From Clytia hemisphaerica (lineage: Eukaryota > Cnidaria > Hydrozoa > Leptothecata > Clytiidae): a stretch of 64,000 nucleotides of DNA. Shown here one piece after another: positions 22,701 through 31,910 of this stretch (its first letter is position 1; each line of letters starts with the position of its first letter). The DNA lies in the NCBI GenBank assembly GCA_902728285.1, contig CACVBU010000910.1, forward strand, positions 124,001 through 188,000. The letters are read 5' to 3'. The notes beneath the pieces are model-generated. The model had not been told where the DNA came from. It did no database searches and was given only the letters and a program-made list of their open reading frames with translations. The translations under genes were made by a program, and so were the position numbers.

Positions 22701-24613
22701 TTAAAACGCAAACAGTTCTTTTTTGCATAGAGCAGGGATAGTATTGTAAGGATACCAATTATAAAAACAACATGTTGTTGCATGGAAAAACTGAGTAGAG
22801 CTTCAAAACTTTCATGAATGACAAATGGCCTGAATTAACCTAACGACTTAATTAACTTTCTTCTTAAAAACAAGTTATTAATTTTTCCTTTAAAGGAAGC
22901 TTCCTAAGCTTAGCGGTTAAAAACATGTTAAATCAAATGATAACATCATTGCTTTTGTCAAACTAAAACGTATAAAAGGGCGTAGGGCGTTATGATATGT
23001 CATACCTCATTGTTTATAACAACTTCAGTCGATTCCAGGGTTTGTTTCGAGCCATTTTGTGCCCTGGGTTTCCTGAAAAGCAGAAACGATGAAGTTCAAT
23101 AATTGTAAGATGAATAGTATCATAACTCGCTACCATGCGACTTTATTACAAGAGCATGTTATCTCAAGCATGGATAAGAAAAGTTGATATGATATTATGA
23201 TATGATAAGACTAACATCTTGCCCTCTACGATGGAGAGCTTATGTTTAAATGTTGTAGCAACAAGATGAACAAAATTGTCTCCATTATTCGTCGTCCATA
23301 TGACTAAATGTTCAATCTCAAAATCAGTGTCTTGGAAAATTGGAAATCTTGCAATTCTGCTCTGCCTTTGAGATTGGCCTTTTTGTCATATGAAAACATT
23401 GAATATTCCTCTACATGAAAAAAGGGCAATGTCAATCTCAAAGATGACCACCACAGTAAAACTTTGAGTTTTTTAAATTACTTTTTTGAGATTTAACCTT
23501 TAGTCATGTGAACGACGATATGTCACAGAGATTTAAAACAGCCACCCAACACCAATGCGTCAATATATAATAGGCCAATGCTGCTTTGTTATAAACAAAA
23601 TGGAATAGCTCATCCTGCTCAATGATATAGTATAGCCCGAAGGGCTAGATAAGCGGCCTTGGTCAAAAAGTGAAGCTCATCTTTGGAAGGATTTCCTACC
23701 AGAGTCACGTGACATTACAATAGAATTTCAGCGATTGACCAATCAGAAGCTTCGCGGGTTTTGGAAAACAATAGCAACAATATTTTTCCGATATTCACTT
23801 TTTTTTTGCTGAAGAAAGCTTAAAGTTGCCTATTTAGCCCTTCGGGCTTTACAGATATCTGTGGCTCATCCTGCTCAATGAATACTACCTTAATAAGTTG
23901 ATTAAACATTCCCAAGCAGATATTTTCATGAAACAAGTTTTATCAAAAATTATTTAACACACAAAATTAAATTTTCGCTTAGAGAAAGTCAGGTTTTGGT
24001 TTATAACAAATAGAACAAAAGGGAAGTTTTGTATGAAAAAAAAACTTAACTTTCACATGGATTATATCACTCAAATTTTATGAATCCAAAGATTTTAAAA
24101 TTTTTTGTGAGGATTAAATTTTGCTAATTATTGTTGAAAAAAAAAACTCGCAAAAATAATGAAATATAATCATAAAGGTAGATAATGTAGAAATCAAGAT
24201 TGACCATGAAAAGAACGCAAAAGAAAATAATATCTTTCTCCTGAAGAATTGGGAAGGCTGAGCAGAAAGATCACATCTCAACATAAGCAAACAAACAATA
24301 GAATAGTGTACCCACAAACCTTTGGACTATGGAACCTCTAGAAAGCCTATACAAGCCAACTTGTAGCTACTCTGTACCAGAGTGTATCTCCCGTTTATCG
24401 CTTTGTAGTACACTCTGTGCGCATTGTCTGTTTGATAAAAAATAAATTTGTACCTTGAGACTAGATAGAGATGATATTGTAAACAAAACTGACTCACCCG
24501 ACATTTTGCTTCTTTTTACCCAAACAAGTGAAGAGAAGGACAATCAAAAGGAAGAGACTTGCAATTGTTGAAGTGAGAGTGACATCCACATCTCTTGAAG
24601 TCACTACCGCCAT
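4790..24613 (-). CDS. transmembrane adaptor-like protein with multiple YxxV/I tyrosine motifs (3' end not found)
   Basis: Five coding exons join in frame with GT/AG sites: 24613-24498, 23072-23006, 22081-20776, 5994-5374 and 4893-4790 (738 codons). Residues 1-10 are short and polar, about 11-31 form one hydrophobic segment ending in Cys, and KKK follows, which suggests a type III membrane anchor with a long cytosolic tail. The tail carries about 17 tyrosine motifs (YAVVD, YAKVD, YASV, YEVV, then five YSTV/YSTI/YTKV repeats and YAVVD in exon 4), a proline run PTPPPPPPPHP, an IPPPLP motif and Lys/His-rich stretches. Tandem pYxxV-type sites are typical SH2-domain docking sites, and vertebrate PAG/LAX-type adaptors share this layout. 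Homology to them is inference. The last exon ends at a clean donor, so at least one more exon is missing. Intron 3 is 14.8 kb and full of transposons. Confidence 0.75.
6168..7689 (-). mobile_element. 5'-truncated LINE insertion with target-site duplication
   Basis: CATTAAAGATT occurs at 6157-6167 and again at 7690-7700, exactly flanking the element. A T-run at the low-coordinate end is the poly(A) tail of a minus-strand copy. The 5' end is truncated within the reverse transcriptase, as is usual for LINEs. It lies in the adaptor gene's long intron, in the same orientation as that gene. Confidence 0.88.
6383..7689 (-). pseudogene. LINE reverse transcriptase, C-terminal part
   Basis: This frame encodes the second half of a non-LTR reverse transcriptase of the Jockey/CR1-like type. 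The sequence begins inside the RT with PQGSILGPLFF, followed by YINDLP and the catalytic FADD box. Next come the thumb region (LGLILDSKLSF) and the HLDYGDIVYD motif common in these elements. The C-terminus carries a cysteine/histidine cluster (CGCRTNSVENTQHFLLHC). The N-terminal ORF1, endonuclease and first half of RT are missing. The remaining 424-codon frame has no stop, so the insertion may be fairly young, but it cannot be autonomous. Confidence 0.85.
7964..9141 (+). pseudogene. Crypton-like tyrosine recombinase (KIAA1958/DUF3504 type), broken
   Basis: The reading resembles the Crypton-derived tyrosine recombinases found in KIAA1958, QRICH1 and ZMYM proteins. An N-terminal acidic region starts at ATG 7964. 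A core-binding-like part follows (WLEKRNI, LRKFYAEVR, SSMTGIRAAINR), then FVWFN-like and QDYSDVRMYEV-like segments, CPVKVF, the catalytic NHCVRAS box and a downstream SHYI that would hold the nucleophilic Tyr. The gene is disrupted by a tandem-repeat expansion near the start, a stop at 8597, a change of frame between 8600 and 8790, and a TAA at 9092 just before the SHY box. It sits within the adaptor intron. No termini or target duplication were recognised. Confidence 0.75.
7982..8093 (+). repeat. four perfect 28-bp tandem copies
   Basis: The unit, beginning GTCAACTTCCACTTTG, is repeated four times without change. It falls in the N-terminal coding region of the recombinase. Because 28 is not a multiple of three, copies two and three introduce stops, while the 84 extra bases restore the original frame in copy four. 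Confidence 0.97.
9142..10834. other. intronic DNA without a recognised gene
   Basis: A ~40-bp direct repeat is present (about 9187-9223 and 9262-9300, core CATTGCTCTGA.GGAAGATATT). An inverted pair GTTGTTATTATTTTTG occurs near 9360 and 9440. A short ORF at 9625-9858 contains a GTCGGC-rich stretch. 9859-10834 may include the 5' non-coding part of the neighbouring retroelement, but I could not match it to any sequence downstream. Confidence 0.4.
10835..11299 (+). CDS. small coiled-coil ORF upstream of gag-pol, function unknown
   Basis: 154 codons. I do not recognise a family. The N-terminal half is polar, with a run of Thr (STTTTTPTTNQQ). The C-terminal 55 residues are strongly charged and heptad-like (KKEYEKKLVQLKRLQKKEEK), predicting a coiled coil. 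It is on the same strand as the gag-pol ORF, 315 bp upstream, so it could be an accessory or leader protein of the retroelement. A second in-frame ATG lies eight codons in (MSDILGKIF). It could also be a fragment unrelated to the element. Confidence 0.45.
   Translation: MTCYSSLGMSDILGKIFEEQRRLKSVISNRSSKDPLSLLGTYKIPKSTTTTTPTTNQQRKEQRKFVQRDQRDSKEVSPSQVPHSEERPRFGNRRLKTQPTGIPSKKEYEKKLVQLKRLQKKEEKHIKQLKGRVEERKRKIADCHRRIADIDDPK
11312..11487 (+). repeat. 73-bp direct repeat, two copies
   Basis: Two similar copies lie at about 11312-11384 and 11415-11487. They share ATACAATCTTCATAACTCACT, GCGAGCCTT/ACGAGCCTT and GTGAGACCGA with a following TCTATTG.ATACA. They sit between the small ORF and gag, in what would be the element's leader. 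Their role is unknown. Confidence 0.75.
11615..15979 (+). CDS. retroelement Gag-Pol polyprotein (Ty3/gypsy type)
   Basis: 1454 codons. Gag-like residues about 1-380 include a retrotransposon-gag region around 130-290 and an Asn/Gly/Tyr-rich repeat. Two CCHC zinc knuckles lie at about 387-400 and 413-426. A retropepsin has its DSG at 460-462 and an LLLGIDF motif downstream. The RT holds FIDD at about 858-861, and RNase H begins near LNTDASG (~1003). The integrase has an HHCC zinc finger (~1200-1245) and the triad D1266, D1326 and E1362, the last two separated by 35 residues as expected. Integration and replication functions are therefore all represented. The ORF stops before the integrase C-terminal domain, which lies in another frame in the next ORF. 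The first ATG was not independently supported, and translation may start at the second Met (residue 14). Confidence 0.93.
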   Translation: MLAPATREFRPRTMYDNNSDDGSRPPSLPEKTFLRRRRSSHYAPLLDDLQQLDDRDRIASNGQQLSDEIDRLAAEVKRIKMESTPYPSKEEPSDRNSFPQRRHGLQSQRGNDQADLKSFSAEESFIESIHKLTRPNVTKKDLPIFDGTESKSFKMFLQEFEDITKLGQWSDEDKLAALPTILEGRPKLYYHRLDPKKKKTYENAIKAIEKMFDSPENICILRRELRNIQQGELPLVEYLERLEYLFTELSVPEDRHLDLLTGGLREDLQDYLDLKEIKTYDSAVRSLKMKESVRRTKPVDARLTAICDKLSAIEERLDEAPAVKAAVNNNQADVAALLREINRLKSQNRSGQRGYNRSNGYNQGNGYNQRGVYSQRNTYDQRNAQNCQNCGKQGHTEETCRSPRKRTVGDLLCWNCGGKGHRARQCGQMSANVRCLEEAKGEGPLLAVTIGAFDIDALCDSGAQKSVLSETFAKKLGLSITKSEEKARGIGGSYLHIIGHTQFEVEIAGRTFTIKPMVLRDVTHQLLLGIDFLQEHGAVIDLVNDKIFLQYSGGQLEADIRMTLPMNRQPVIAERAILLPPQASTTWNFLERGVKDVQSLPHAPIDVRVMAKMEDGARIMITNRTDDAIAVQAGEMIGEWISGEAEITDPKNLTDGRKEMEELSPDQEAELKDLVANNNDVFADSDETLGHTHLMEYQIDTGDAQPIKLGVYSTTPAKREEIDRQLAELLKQKIIQPSRSPWSFPCLLARKPGGGWRFCVDYRRLNNVTKKDAYPIPKVQDVLDQLTGAKYFSTIDLQAGFHQVPLSKESVPKTAFVTHRGHFEYLRLPFGPTNGPTVFERLLEDIFRAELWNYVSVFIDDIIVYSNTFEDHLQHLDTVFDRLRKAGLKMKRSKCFFCVPTLNFLGHEISAAGVKPKADNIRPLIDAKKPTTTKQVQSFLGLTGYYRRFIKDYAEIARPLYKCIPTYVWGGEQEQSWKTLIEKLTNPPLLQFPDFKKDFILNTDASGFAIGYVLGQSVNGDHPHPVRYGGRVLKNAELRYTITEKELLALVYSIRDCNQYLEGRHFMVFTDHQPLTYALKFRDKTGRISRWAVMLQQYDFTIHYKKGSKHRDADAMTRPPIQQAGEVYSVNSLTLKSTVDIRADQERDVTLMRQIVGSRGEYAKDEKGVWHHLTKRENRVIHALAVPQRHRQDIIDAVHRHPTGGHFGVEKTMNKIWQSYFWPGMYQDVVTYIEKCPGCREHKGKSLKASLQSIPCTLPWQELTVDILGPFKMTLTGNKYILSFVDRFTAWPEAFCIPSCETPVLAQIMVDEIITRHGVPRSILSDNGPNFVSLLMKEVCRILGMEKITTTPYRCQTNGMCERFHRSIARCLAQYTDKHQDDWDKYLPMILFAYRTSLNASRRFTPFFLNYGYEANLPVNVELENNDTDFMDLPRTLNGLRRHLLNFGSNLKGT
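15844..19686 (+). CDS. ORF2: integrase C-terminus, chromodomain, envelope-like glycoprotein and a second retropepsin-like domain
   Basis: This frame is open from 15844, overlaps gag-pol by about 136 bp in the -1 frame, and has its first ATG at 16048 (1212 codons; numbering from that Met). Residues 1-55 hold the integrase C-terminal GPY module, and 114-163 a chromodomain with its aromatic residues. About 178-195 is a hydrophobic signal-like segment. The next ~580 residues are Cys-containing with several N-glycosylation sequons. A Gly-rich stretch (687-776) leads to a membrane segment (777-793). Then comes a retropepsin-like domain with DTG at 920-922, FLLGTDF at 988-994 and ILDF just after, and a second membrane segment (~1042-1066). 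The layout suggests a membrane glycoprotein with an internal protease domain. Cell-entry function is inference only. Confidence 0.85.
19687..20530. other. 3' flank of the retroelement, no gene
   Basis: This stretch holds a purine/G-rich patch near 19820 (TTTGGGGGCCCC), a TATA-like element at about 19858, an ATTAAA near 19922, and moderately GC-rich sequence to 20530. It is probably 3' LTR and untranslated sequence, but the missing 5' counterpart prevents proof. Confidence 0.4.
20531..20583. repeat. 53-bp copy of adaptor-gene exon 3 sequence
   Basis: It matches 20834-20886, inside exon 3, with three mismatches (core GATATGAGGGATGGAATGTC). The copy lies 193 bp beyond the exon's 3' end, within the intron and in the same orientation. 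It would encode the IPHIPPPLPSVDKL segment if translated, but it is followed by stops and shows no obvious splice sites. Confidence 0.85.
22267..22613. repeat. 347-bp palindromic MITE in adaptor intron 2
   Basis: ACCGGTTGTCCCAGAAAAAA at the left end pairs with its near-complement at the right end. The arms then continue through CCCCCTCTTTGAAGTGAATT and AAATTTGAGGGGTCATTTG. The ORF on the right arm is only a by-product of the palindrome. No protein is encoded. Confidence 0.85.
23626..23863. mobile_element. AAGCCCGAAGGGCTA-family MITE, copy 1
   Basis: Ends carry AGCCCGAAGGGCTA on the left and TAGCCCTTCGGGCTTTACAG on the right. GCTCATCCTGCTCAATGA is present on both sides (23608-23625 and 23864-23881), an 18-bp direct repeat marking the insertion. 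The left terminus is shorter than the right. The interior (GTCACGTGACATTACAA, TGACCAATCAGAAGCTTC) is shared with the copies at 45-48 kb. Confidence 0.85.
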
Positions 24614-24908
24614 TTCTTGGTTTGTCGGTAATTCATTATAGTTATTTCATTGTTCTCTTCTTTAAAAAAAATCAAAATAGTTTACAGTTACATCATAATA
24701 TTTTCAAGTCAATGTAAATTAATTTTACAGTACTTAATTTCATTCTTTGGCATAAAGGTTTGCTTGATAGAACATATCATTTTCAGTGACTTACTGTGCT
24801 AACTCAGTCAGGAAATTGCTTCGATTGCAGTAATTTTCATTTATGTTTAGCCTGTGCAGGTCTATGTATACGAGTATAAGATACCAGTCGACAAAGATAA
24901 ACAATTTT
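24614..24908. promoter_or_regulatory. upstream region of the adaptor gene
   Basis: This lies immediately 5' of the adaptor ATG (24613, minus strand). It is AT-rich, with no clear TATA or initiator that I could defend, and it runs directly into the satellite array at 24909. The presence of the promoter here is inferred from position only. Confidence 0.3.
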
Positions 24909-25402
24909 CCCAGAGTCACGATCTTTATTAGAAAAGATTCAAAAATCATCACCCTTGGATAGATAGATGTCATCCCTGTATCGCGAAGCAAATTAAAATT
25001 GCCCCAGAGTCACGGCTCTATTAGAAAAGGTTTGAATATCAACCCTTGGATAGATATCATCTATGTATCCCGAAGAAAATGAAGATTGCCCCAGAGTCAC
25101 GGCTTTATTAGAAAAGATTCAAAAATCATAACCCTTGGATAGATAGATATCACCCCTGTATCACGAAGCAAATGAAAATTACCCCAGAGTCGCGATCTTA
25201 TTAGAAAAGGTTCGAATATCAACCCTTGGATAGATATCATCCCTGTGTCATGAAGCAAATAAAAATTGCTCCAGAGTCACGGCTTTATCAGAAAAGATTC
25301 AAAAATCATAACCCTTGGATAGATAGATATCACCCCTGTATCACGAAGCAAATGAAAATTGCCCCAGAGTCATGGCTCTATTAGAAAAGGTTCAAACAAA
25401 TC
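24909..25402. repeat. tandem satellite, six monomers in alternating ~93/87-bp form
   Basis: CAGAGTC anchors occur at about 24911, 25005, 25092, 25185, 25272 and 25365, giving spacings of 94, 87, 93, 87 and 93. Each monomer contains TTAGAAAAG, ACCCTTGGATAGATA and CGAAGCAAAT-type words. The longer and shorter monomers alternate, so the higher-order unit is a dimer of about 180 bp. Confidence 0.9.
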
Positions 25403-26084
25403 AGCTCGTCATGCGAATCACGAATAAGGAGAACTAAAATGAACCCAGATTCTACAGTTAATGAGGGTAAATATTTTTGTGAATTACGCACCAAATTATC
25501 ACAAGTGAAAGAATCTGCCTCATAGGGTTACGGCAAAAGAGAATGCCCTCTCTCTAAAGTAAATTTTTAAAACATGAAATGGAATTACCCTAATATCAAG
25601 AGTCACCTGAGAACTAGACTTAAATAAGATTTATTTTATTCATTATTTCTTTCTTTGATATCACATAAATAAATATTTACATTTTATAAGAATAAAAAAT
25701 CACCAATATAAATAGTTGCGATTTGTTTAAGTGAAGCAACCCCGTCTCCCCTTTCCATCATTTATTCTAATCGAATTACAAGAAAATCGATCTGCTGCCC
25801 TATAGTCACGACTGTCCCCATTTTCACGCTACCCTATAGTAATGATGGATGCGCTTGAACAACTGTTGCTATAATCCTATAATTGCCTTTTTTAATTCTA
25901 TTGCCTTGGAAATTCATACATTTTCTTCTCTCACCTTGGAAATTTCAAATTTTGGTGAAAACTTTTGACCTCAGAAATCCTGTGTCGTCCGCCCCCCCCT
26001 GTTACAGACAAATTCTGAAAAGGCTCATTAGGAATAAGATTGCTAATTAGGAATAATAGTAAAAGTAAGAAAAATGTTCCTAAT
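25403..26084. other. no gene seen
   Basis: AT-rich intergenic DNA between the satellite and the composite TIR element. Nothing was recognised apart from short homopolymer tracts. Confidence 0.4.
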
Positions 26085-26319
26085 CCAGACGTAATTAATC
26101 GAACCAATCGAACGGTACTTAATCGAACTTTATTGGTCGATTAATGTTCGACTAAGTTTGGTTGTCGAACTTTCGATTACATTAATCAAACTTAATCGAA
26201 CTAATCAAACTTAATCAAACTTTGTCAAGTTTAAATCAAACAAAAATTTGAGAAAACCCAAGCAACTGAAGGCCGCTCCACTTGCGCGTAATTTGATCGC
26301 ACTTTTTGCCGGCCTTTGA

Positions 26320-27185
26320 GGACACTTTGAGGAACTTTGAAGCGCCCCCGCTGGTGCAGGCGTGTACCCTTGCATCCCCCTGACCAGTGGGCACCGATCA
26401 AACTCCCCGGAATCCCGGCCGGGACCCCCAGGGGCCGTCCACGGTGGCCTTTCCAAGCCTTTTAAAGGCTTTGGAGCACTGGTGGAGGGTGCTGGCTTTT
26501 TGAGGGAGAGCAAGGCAGAGGGTATCCGAAGGGGTCCAAAGGGCTATGGGGGCTGTGGAAGGTTGTAGAGGCCTCAATTGCTCTCACCGACGATTTTTCC
26601 TGGTGAGAAAGGGGTGTAGCAGCCTTAATTGAGGAGGTCATTTTTTGAAATTTTTCCTAGCTTTTGACGGCACTTTGAAGGATCCCCAACGGTGCAGGCG
26701 TGTACTCTCACATCCCTTCTGACTAGTGAGCACCGATCGGACCCCCTGGCACACCGGCTGGGACCCCCAGGGGCTGTCCGCGGTGGTACCCAAAGGAGAT
26801 CATTTTTTTTCCAATTTTGACCACTTTTCAAGCCTTTCCGCCTTTTCAAGCCTTTCTGCCTTTTCAAGCCTTTTAAAAGGCTTCGGATGACTGATGGAGG
26901 GTGCGGGCTTTGAGGAAAAGCAAGGCCGAGGGTATCCGAAGCGGTATGAAGGGCTGAGTGTGGAGGCTGTAGAGGCCTCGATTGGTCCCACCGGGGCTGG
27001 TACCTAAAGGAGGTCATTTTTCGCAATTTTTGCCGGCTGTTGACAACACTTTGAGGAATTTTGAAGAACCCCCAACAGTGCAGACGTGTACCCTCACATC
27101 CCCTGACCAGTGGGCACCAATCTGACCCCCTGGGACCTCGGCCGGGACCCCCAGTGGCCGTCCACGGTAGTACCCAAAGGAGCTC
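26320..27185 (+). repeat. three diverged GC-rich tandem repeats of about 350-380 bp
   Basis: A GC-rich module appears near 26338-26450, 26678-26790 and 27058-27175. Shared words are GGTGCAGGCGTGTAC, GACCAGTGGGCACC and GGGACCCCCAGGGGC, with CTTTTCAAGCCTTT-type spacers. Its composition contrasts sharply with the surrounding AT-rich DNA. ORFs across it are short and not conserved between copies. Confidence 0.8.
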
Positions 27186-27800
27186 ATTTTTTAAATAAAA
27201 AGAACAACATTTGTTAAAAATTGAAGCAGAAGCTTTTCGGTCTTATGCCATCATCAGTGCTATAGCATAGTGTGCCCCTGTGCAGAGGGGTCTGAACCCC
27301 CCATTAATATTTCATCCCCCCTATAAAGGTATCCCCCTATTTTTAAAATTTTTTTATATCCCGCACCATTTACAGGGGTCCGAGCCCCCAGCATATAATT
27401 TGTACTCACAGTATTGGGGAAGAATTTTGATGAATGAAATATATTTTTCAGTGTGAATTCGTACCAATAGTCAATGAACTTGAAAACACTAGCAAATAAA
27501 CGATAATAATAAATAATAAATAAACAATAAACATTTTTTTAACCAAAAAGTTACCATCCCCCCCATTTTTATTTGATCCCCCCCTATAAGCTCAAACCCC
27601 CCATTTTAACTGGAAAATTGCCCATCCCCCCTATAAAGCCTTCCTTGAAAACTCGGATCCCCCCCCCCTTAAAAAAAGGGGGGTTCATACTATGTATAGA
27701 TAGTAAAATTAAAAATCAAAAAAGTTACAAATTTATCAGTCTAAAAACAATTAAAAGCTGTTAAAAAGTTAATAAAAGAAAGTCGTTAAAAATATCTATG
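27186..27800. other. AT-rich DNA with C-rich tracts, no gene
   Basis: Several CCCCCC tracts (around 27300, 27560, 27590, 27660) alternate with A/T-rich stretches, each followed by words like CCCCCTATAAAG. They could be short degenerate repeats. No coding sequence is seen. Confidence 0.4.
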
Positions 27801-29139
<1,339 letters not shown>

Positions 29140-29831
29140 ACGGACATTTCTCGTTGTCGAACTTTGTTGAACTTTATATGTTTTGTCAAACTTAATTGAA
29201 TACTCACAATTTTAGCGACTTTTAAAAAGTTTGATTAAAGAATTTAATCGAACTTTTGTCGTTCAATTAAGTTCGACAAAGTTCAATTAGTTCGGTAATC
29301 GAAACTGTTCAATTAATTACGTCTGGCCTGCCTAATCCCATGCCATGGCTAAAGAAAAGATACTGACAGTTACATCAAAATGCCTCGAAAATGTCAATAT
29401 GAAAATTGTGTAATCAGAGAACGTATGTCTCGCTCATTATAAAAAGGCCGAGACAAACTTTCAATCATAGGATTGTAACATCGAGTTAAGTCCCTTTTGT
29501 TAAGTCACCAGGGGGTAAATAAAACAGACCTTGATACATTTATCGTTCGTTTCAACTTGACAATTCGTTTAAAAATCAGCCTCCTAAATATTTGGGGTAG
29601 GTAAAATATGTACAAAGAAATTCATACTTTTCCAACCCGCGGCGAATCTTTAAAAAAGAAGCGAACAATAAAATATAATTGCCCTTTCCAAATAAACCTC
29701 TTCGGTGGCGAGCGTAGTCTACTCTGACGTAATTGTAAAATTTATGTGATGGGAGTTTGACATAGACATAGTAATGTAATGTTGTCTGGGGGATTATGAA
29801 GTTCTCTGGAATTTCGATTGCATTTATTCAG

Positions 29832-31751
29832 GGGCCAAATTGAAAAGTCCCGTTTCTGTCACGGAAGGAAATCAGAGCCTTTTTTGGTCTATTTTTGAAA
29901 AATGGTAAACTTAATGAAAATAGTATTAGTCCTGAATTAAAGCCTTCATAGTACTACTACTTCCAAACCAAAATAAATTTCATATAAGTTTTTCCTCGTT
30001 GAATAATTGAACTTTGAAGGTTCTGTCACGGAAGGAACGCAGCAAAGACATTAAAAAAGACAAAAGTATGCTGATTCAGATTCCTGTGAATTTAAAGAAA
30101 ATTTTAAAACCAAAATACCACTAGAAGAAACTTATGTCTATCTGCTTGTCATTAAAAAAAGAACTGAGTCAAAAAAATTAATTTCAATGGCTACAGGCCT
30201 TTGCAACTGAGAAAGGTCAGTGTCACGGAAGGACACCGTCACGGAAGGAAAAAATTCCTATTTTTCAAAATCAGCAATAGCGTAAGAAATGTTGACTGAA
30301 ACTAGTGAAGTGACACATCATATCATGAATCATAGCCATTTTTACTATTCAGTTCATTTCAAAACCTTGGAACTGTATTTTTATTGTTCAACCATAATTT
30401 TGATAATAATTAGGAAATTTTACAGGAAAGATTTTATTTTTTAAGCAAAAAAACGTAAAAACGCGACCTTGCAAGCCAGTGAGCTACTTCCAAAGGCTCT
30501 AATTAGCATATTTCCATGGTGCTGAAGCGATTTAGAGGATTTAGAACCAGCTAGGAACAGTAGTTTTGCCAGAAAACCGGTTTTTAGGCCTCCAGAGCCG
30601 CCTGGGCTTTACGCTGTAAGCTTACAGCGCTGTACTGGAGCCTTAGTTTTAAGCTTATTCTGAGCTCCATACAGGGCTGAGCTGGTTCCCAATGGTCATA
30701 AACCTTGTAGGACACTCCCCTGCAATGGACTAGACCCATTGAAGTCCAGCGAAGGGGGCAGAACCGACAAATTTTCACTAAAATAGCTTAAAAACGCTTA
30801 AAAAGCTCTTTTTAAGCGTTTTTAAGGCTTTTTTAAGCAAAAAACGTAAAAACGCAACCTTGCAAGCAAGTGAGCTACTTCCAAAGACTCTAATTAGCAT
30901 ATTTCCATGGTGCTGAAGCGATTTTGATCGTTTAGAACCGTTGGGAACAGTAGTTTTGCCAGAAAACCGGTTTTTAGGCCTCCAGAGCCGCCTGGGCTTA
31001 CGGGGCTTACGCTGTAAGCTTACAGCGCTGTACTGGAGCCTTAGTTAAGCTTATTCTGAGCTCCATACAGGGCTGAGCTGGTTCCCAATGGTTCTAAACC
31101 TCGTAGGACACTCTCCTGCAATAAATTAGACCCATTGAAGTGCAAGATTTCTAAAAATAACAAGATATTTTTAATCCGTCACGGAAGGACAAGGTGAAAG
31201 TGTCACGGAAGGACAATAAATTTCAGACCTTGTAAGTGAATATGAAGGAGGTTGCTTTGGAATGTAATTTCATTTTTTATTAGGGGGTACCAATAGTTAG
31301 AACTTGCAATAATATCAAGAATAGTGTACTTGCACAAAACTGGTGAAAAAACTTTTTGTCTTGAAATCGTCACGGAAGGAATTCGATATATTTGAAAAAA
31401 GTTTCTGCTTGCAGTACTTTTTTGTTGTTTGACTTATTTCAAAATGAACAAACCTATTAAACTAACTAGGGTATGTACTTGTTTTAAAACAACATTTCAT
31501 TTTTGATTAATCATTTATTTTTCAAAAGAAGGTCCATTATATTTTAACACTTGTCCTTCCGTGACAAACCTCACTAGTTGTGTTTCGATATAATCACCTA
31601 ATTACAGAGACTAAAAGTGCGACTCATTTGATTTAAAAGTTGAAATTGGAAAATTTAAGGGTTATTTAAAAAAAAAATCACAGTTACTTATATATTTTGT
31701 TTGTAAGATTTTTGATTTTGTGTTTTGGTTGACCACTTTTCAATTTGGCCC
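29832..31751. mobile_element. 1.92-kb non-autonomous DNA transposon with GTCACGGAAGGA repeats
   Basis: Ends GGGCCAAATTGAAAAGT are perfect 17-bp inverted repeats. TCAG occurs on both sides (29828-29831 and 31752-31755), and the uninterrupted copy B has a single TCAG. The interior holds the 12-mer GTCACGGAAGGA seven times forward (29858, 30025, 30222, 30238, 31178, 31202, 31369) and once reversed (31554). It also contains a 300-bp duplication. No transposase is encoded. Confidence 0.92.
30441..31142 (+). repeat. ~305-bp tandem duplication inside the transposon
   Basis: 30441-30747 and 30833-31142 are near-identical. They share CCAGTGAGCTACTTCCAAAG-type sequence, AGAAAACCGGTTTTTAGGCC, an internal TGTAAGCTTACAGCGC palindrome and AGACCCATTGAAGT. 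A short palindromic AAGCGTTTTTAAG-type spacer separates them. The unit is more GC-rich than the rest of the element. Confidence 0.9.
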
Positions 31752-31910
31752 TCAGGTTGATTTTTTATGACTTCTAATGGTACTTTTTCTAACGAGTTTG
31801 ATTACTCTGTTCTCACACTTATGTCTTTTTTTTTCGCGTCCTTTTCCGTGATTACTTTTATTTATATTTTTAACTTTAAAGACAGGTAAGAAGGCATATT
31901 GATGTAACTG

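Larger units (their letters stand above)
29367..31910 (+). repeat. dispersed repeat copy A, split by a 1.9-kb insertion
   Basis: 29367-29831 and 31752-31910 together match one uninterrupted copy at 33969-34578 (CAGTTACATCAAAATGCCTCG at the start, GACAGGTAAGAAGGCATATT near the end). The copies differ by scattered substitutions and small indels. It contains no convincing protein. Confidence 0.92.

Noticed and set aside
22483..22704. 73-codon plus-strand ORF
   Set aside because: Runs along the right arm of a palindromic MITE. The inverse arm gives an equally meaningless frame.
29858..31565. CRISPR-like repeated 12-mer
   Set aside because: Spacing is irregular, one copy is inverted, the genome is eukaryotic, and the copies lie within a proven transposon.
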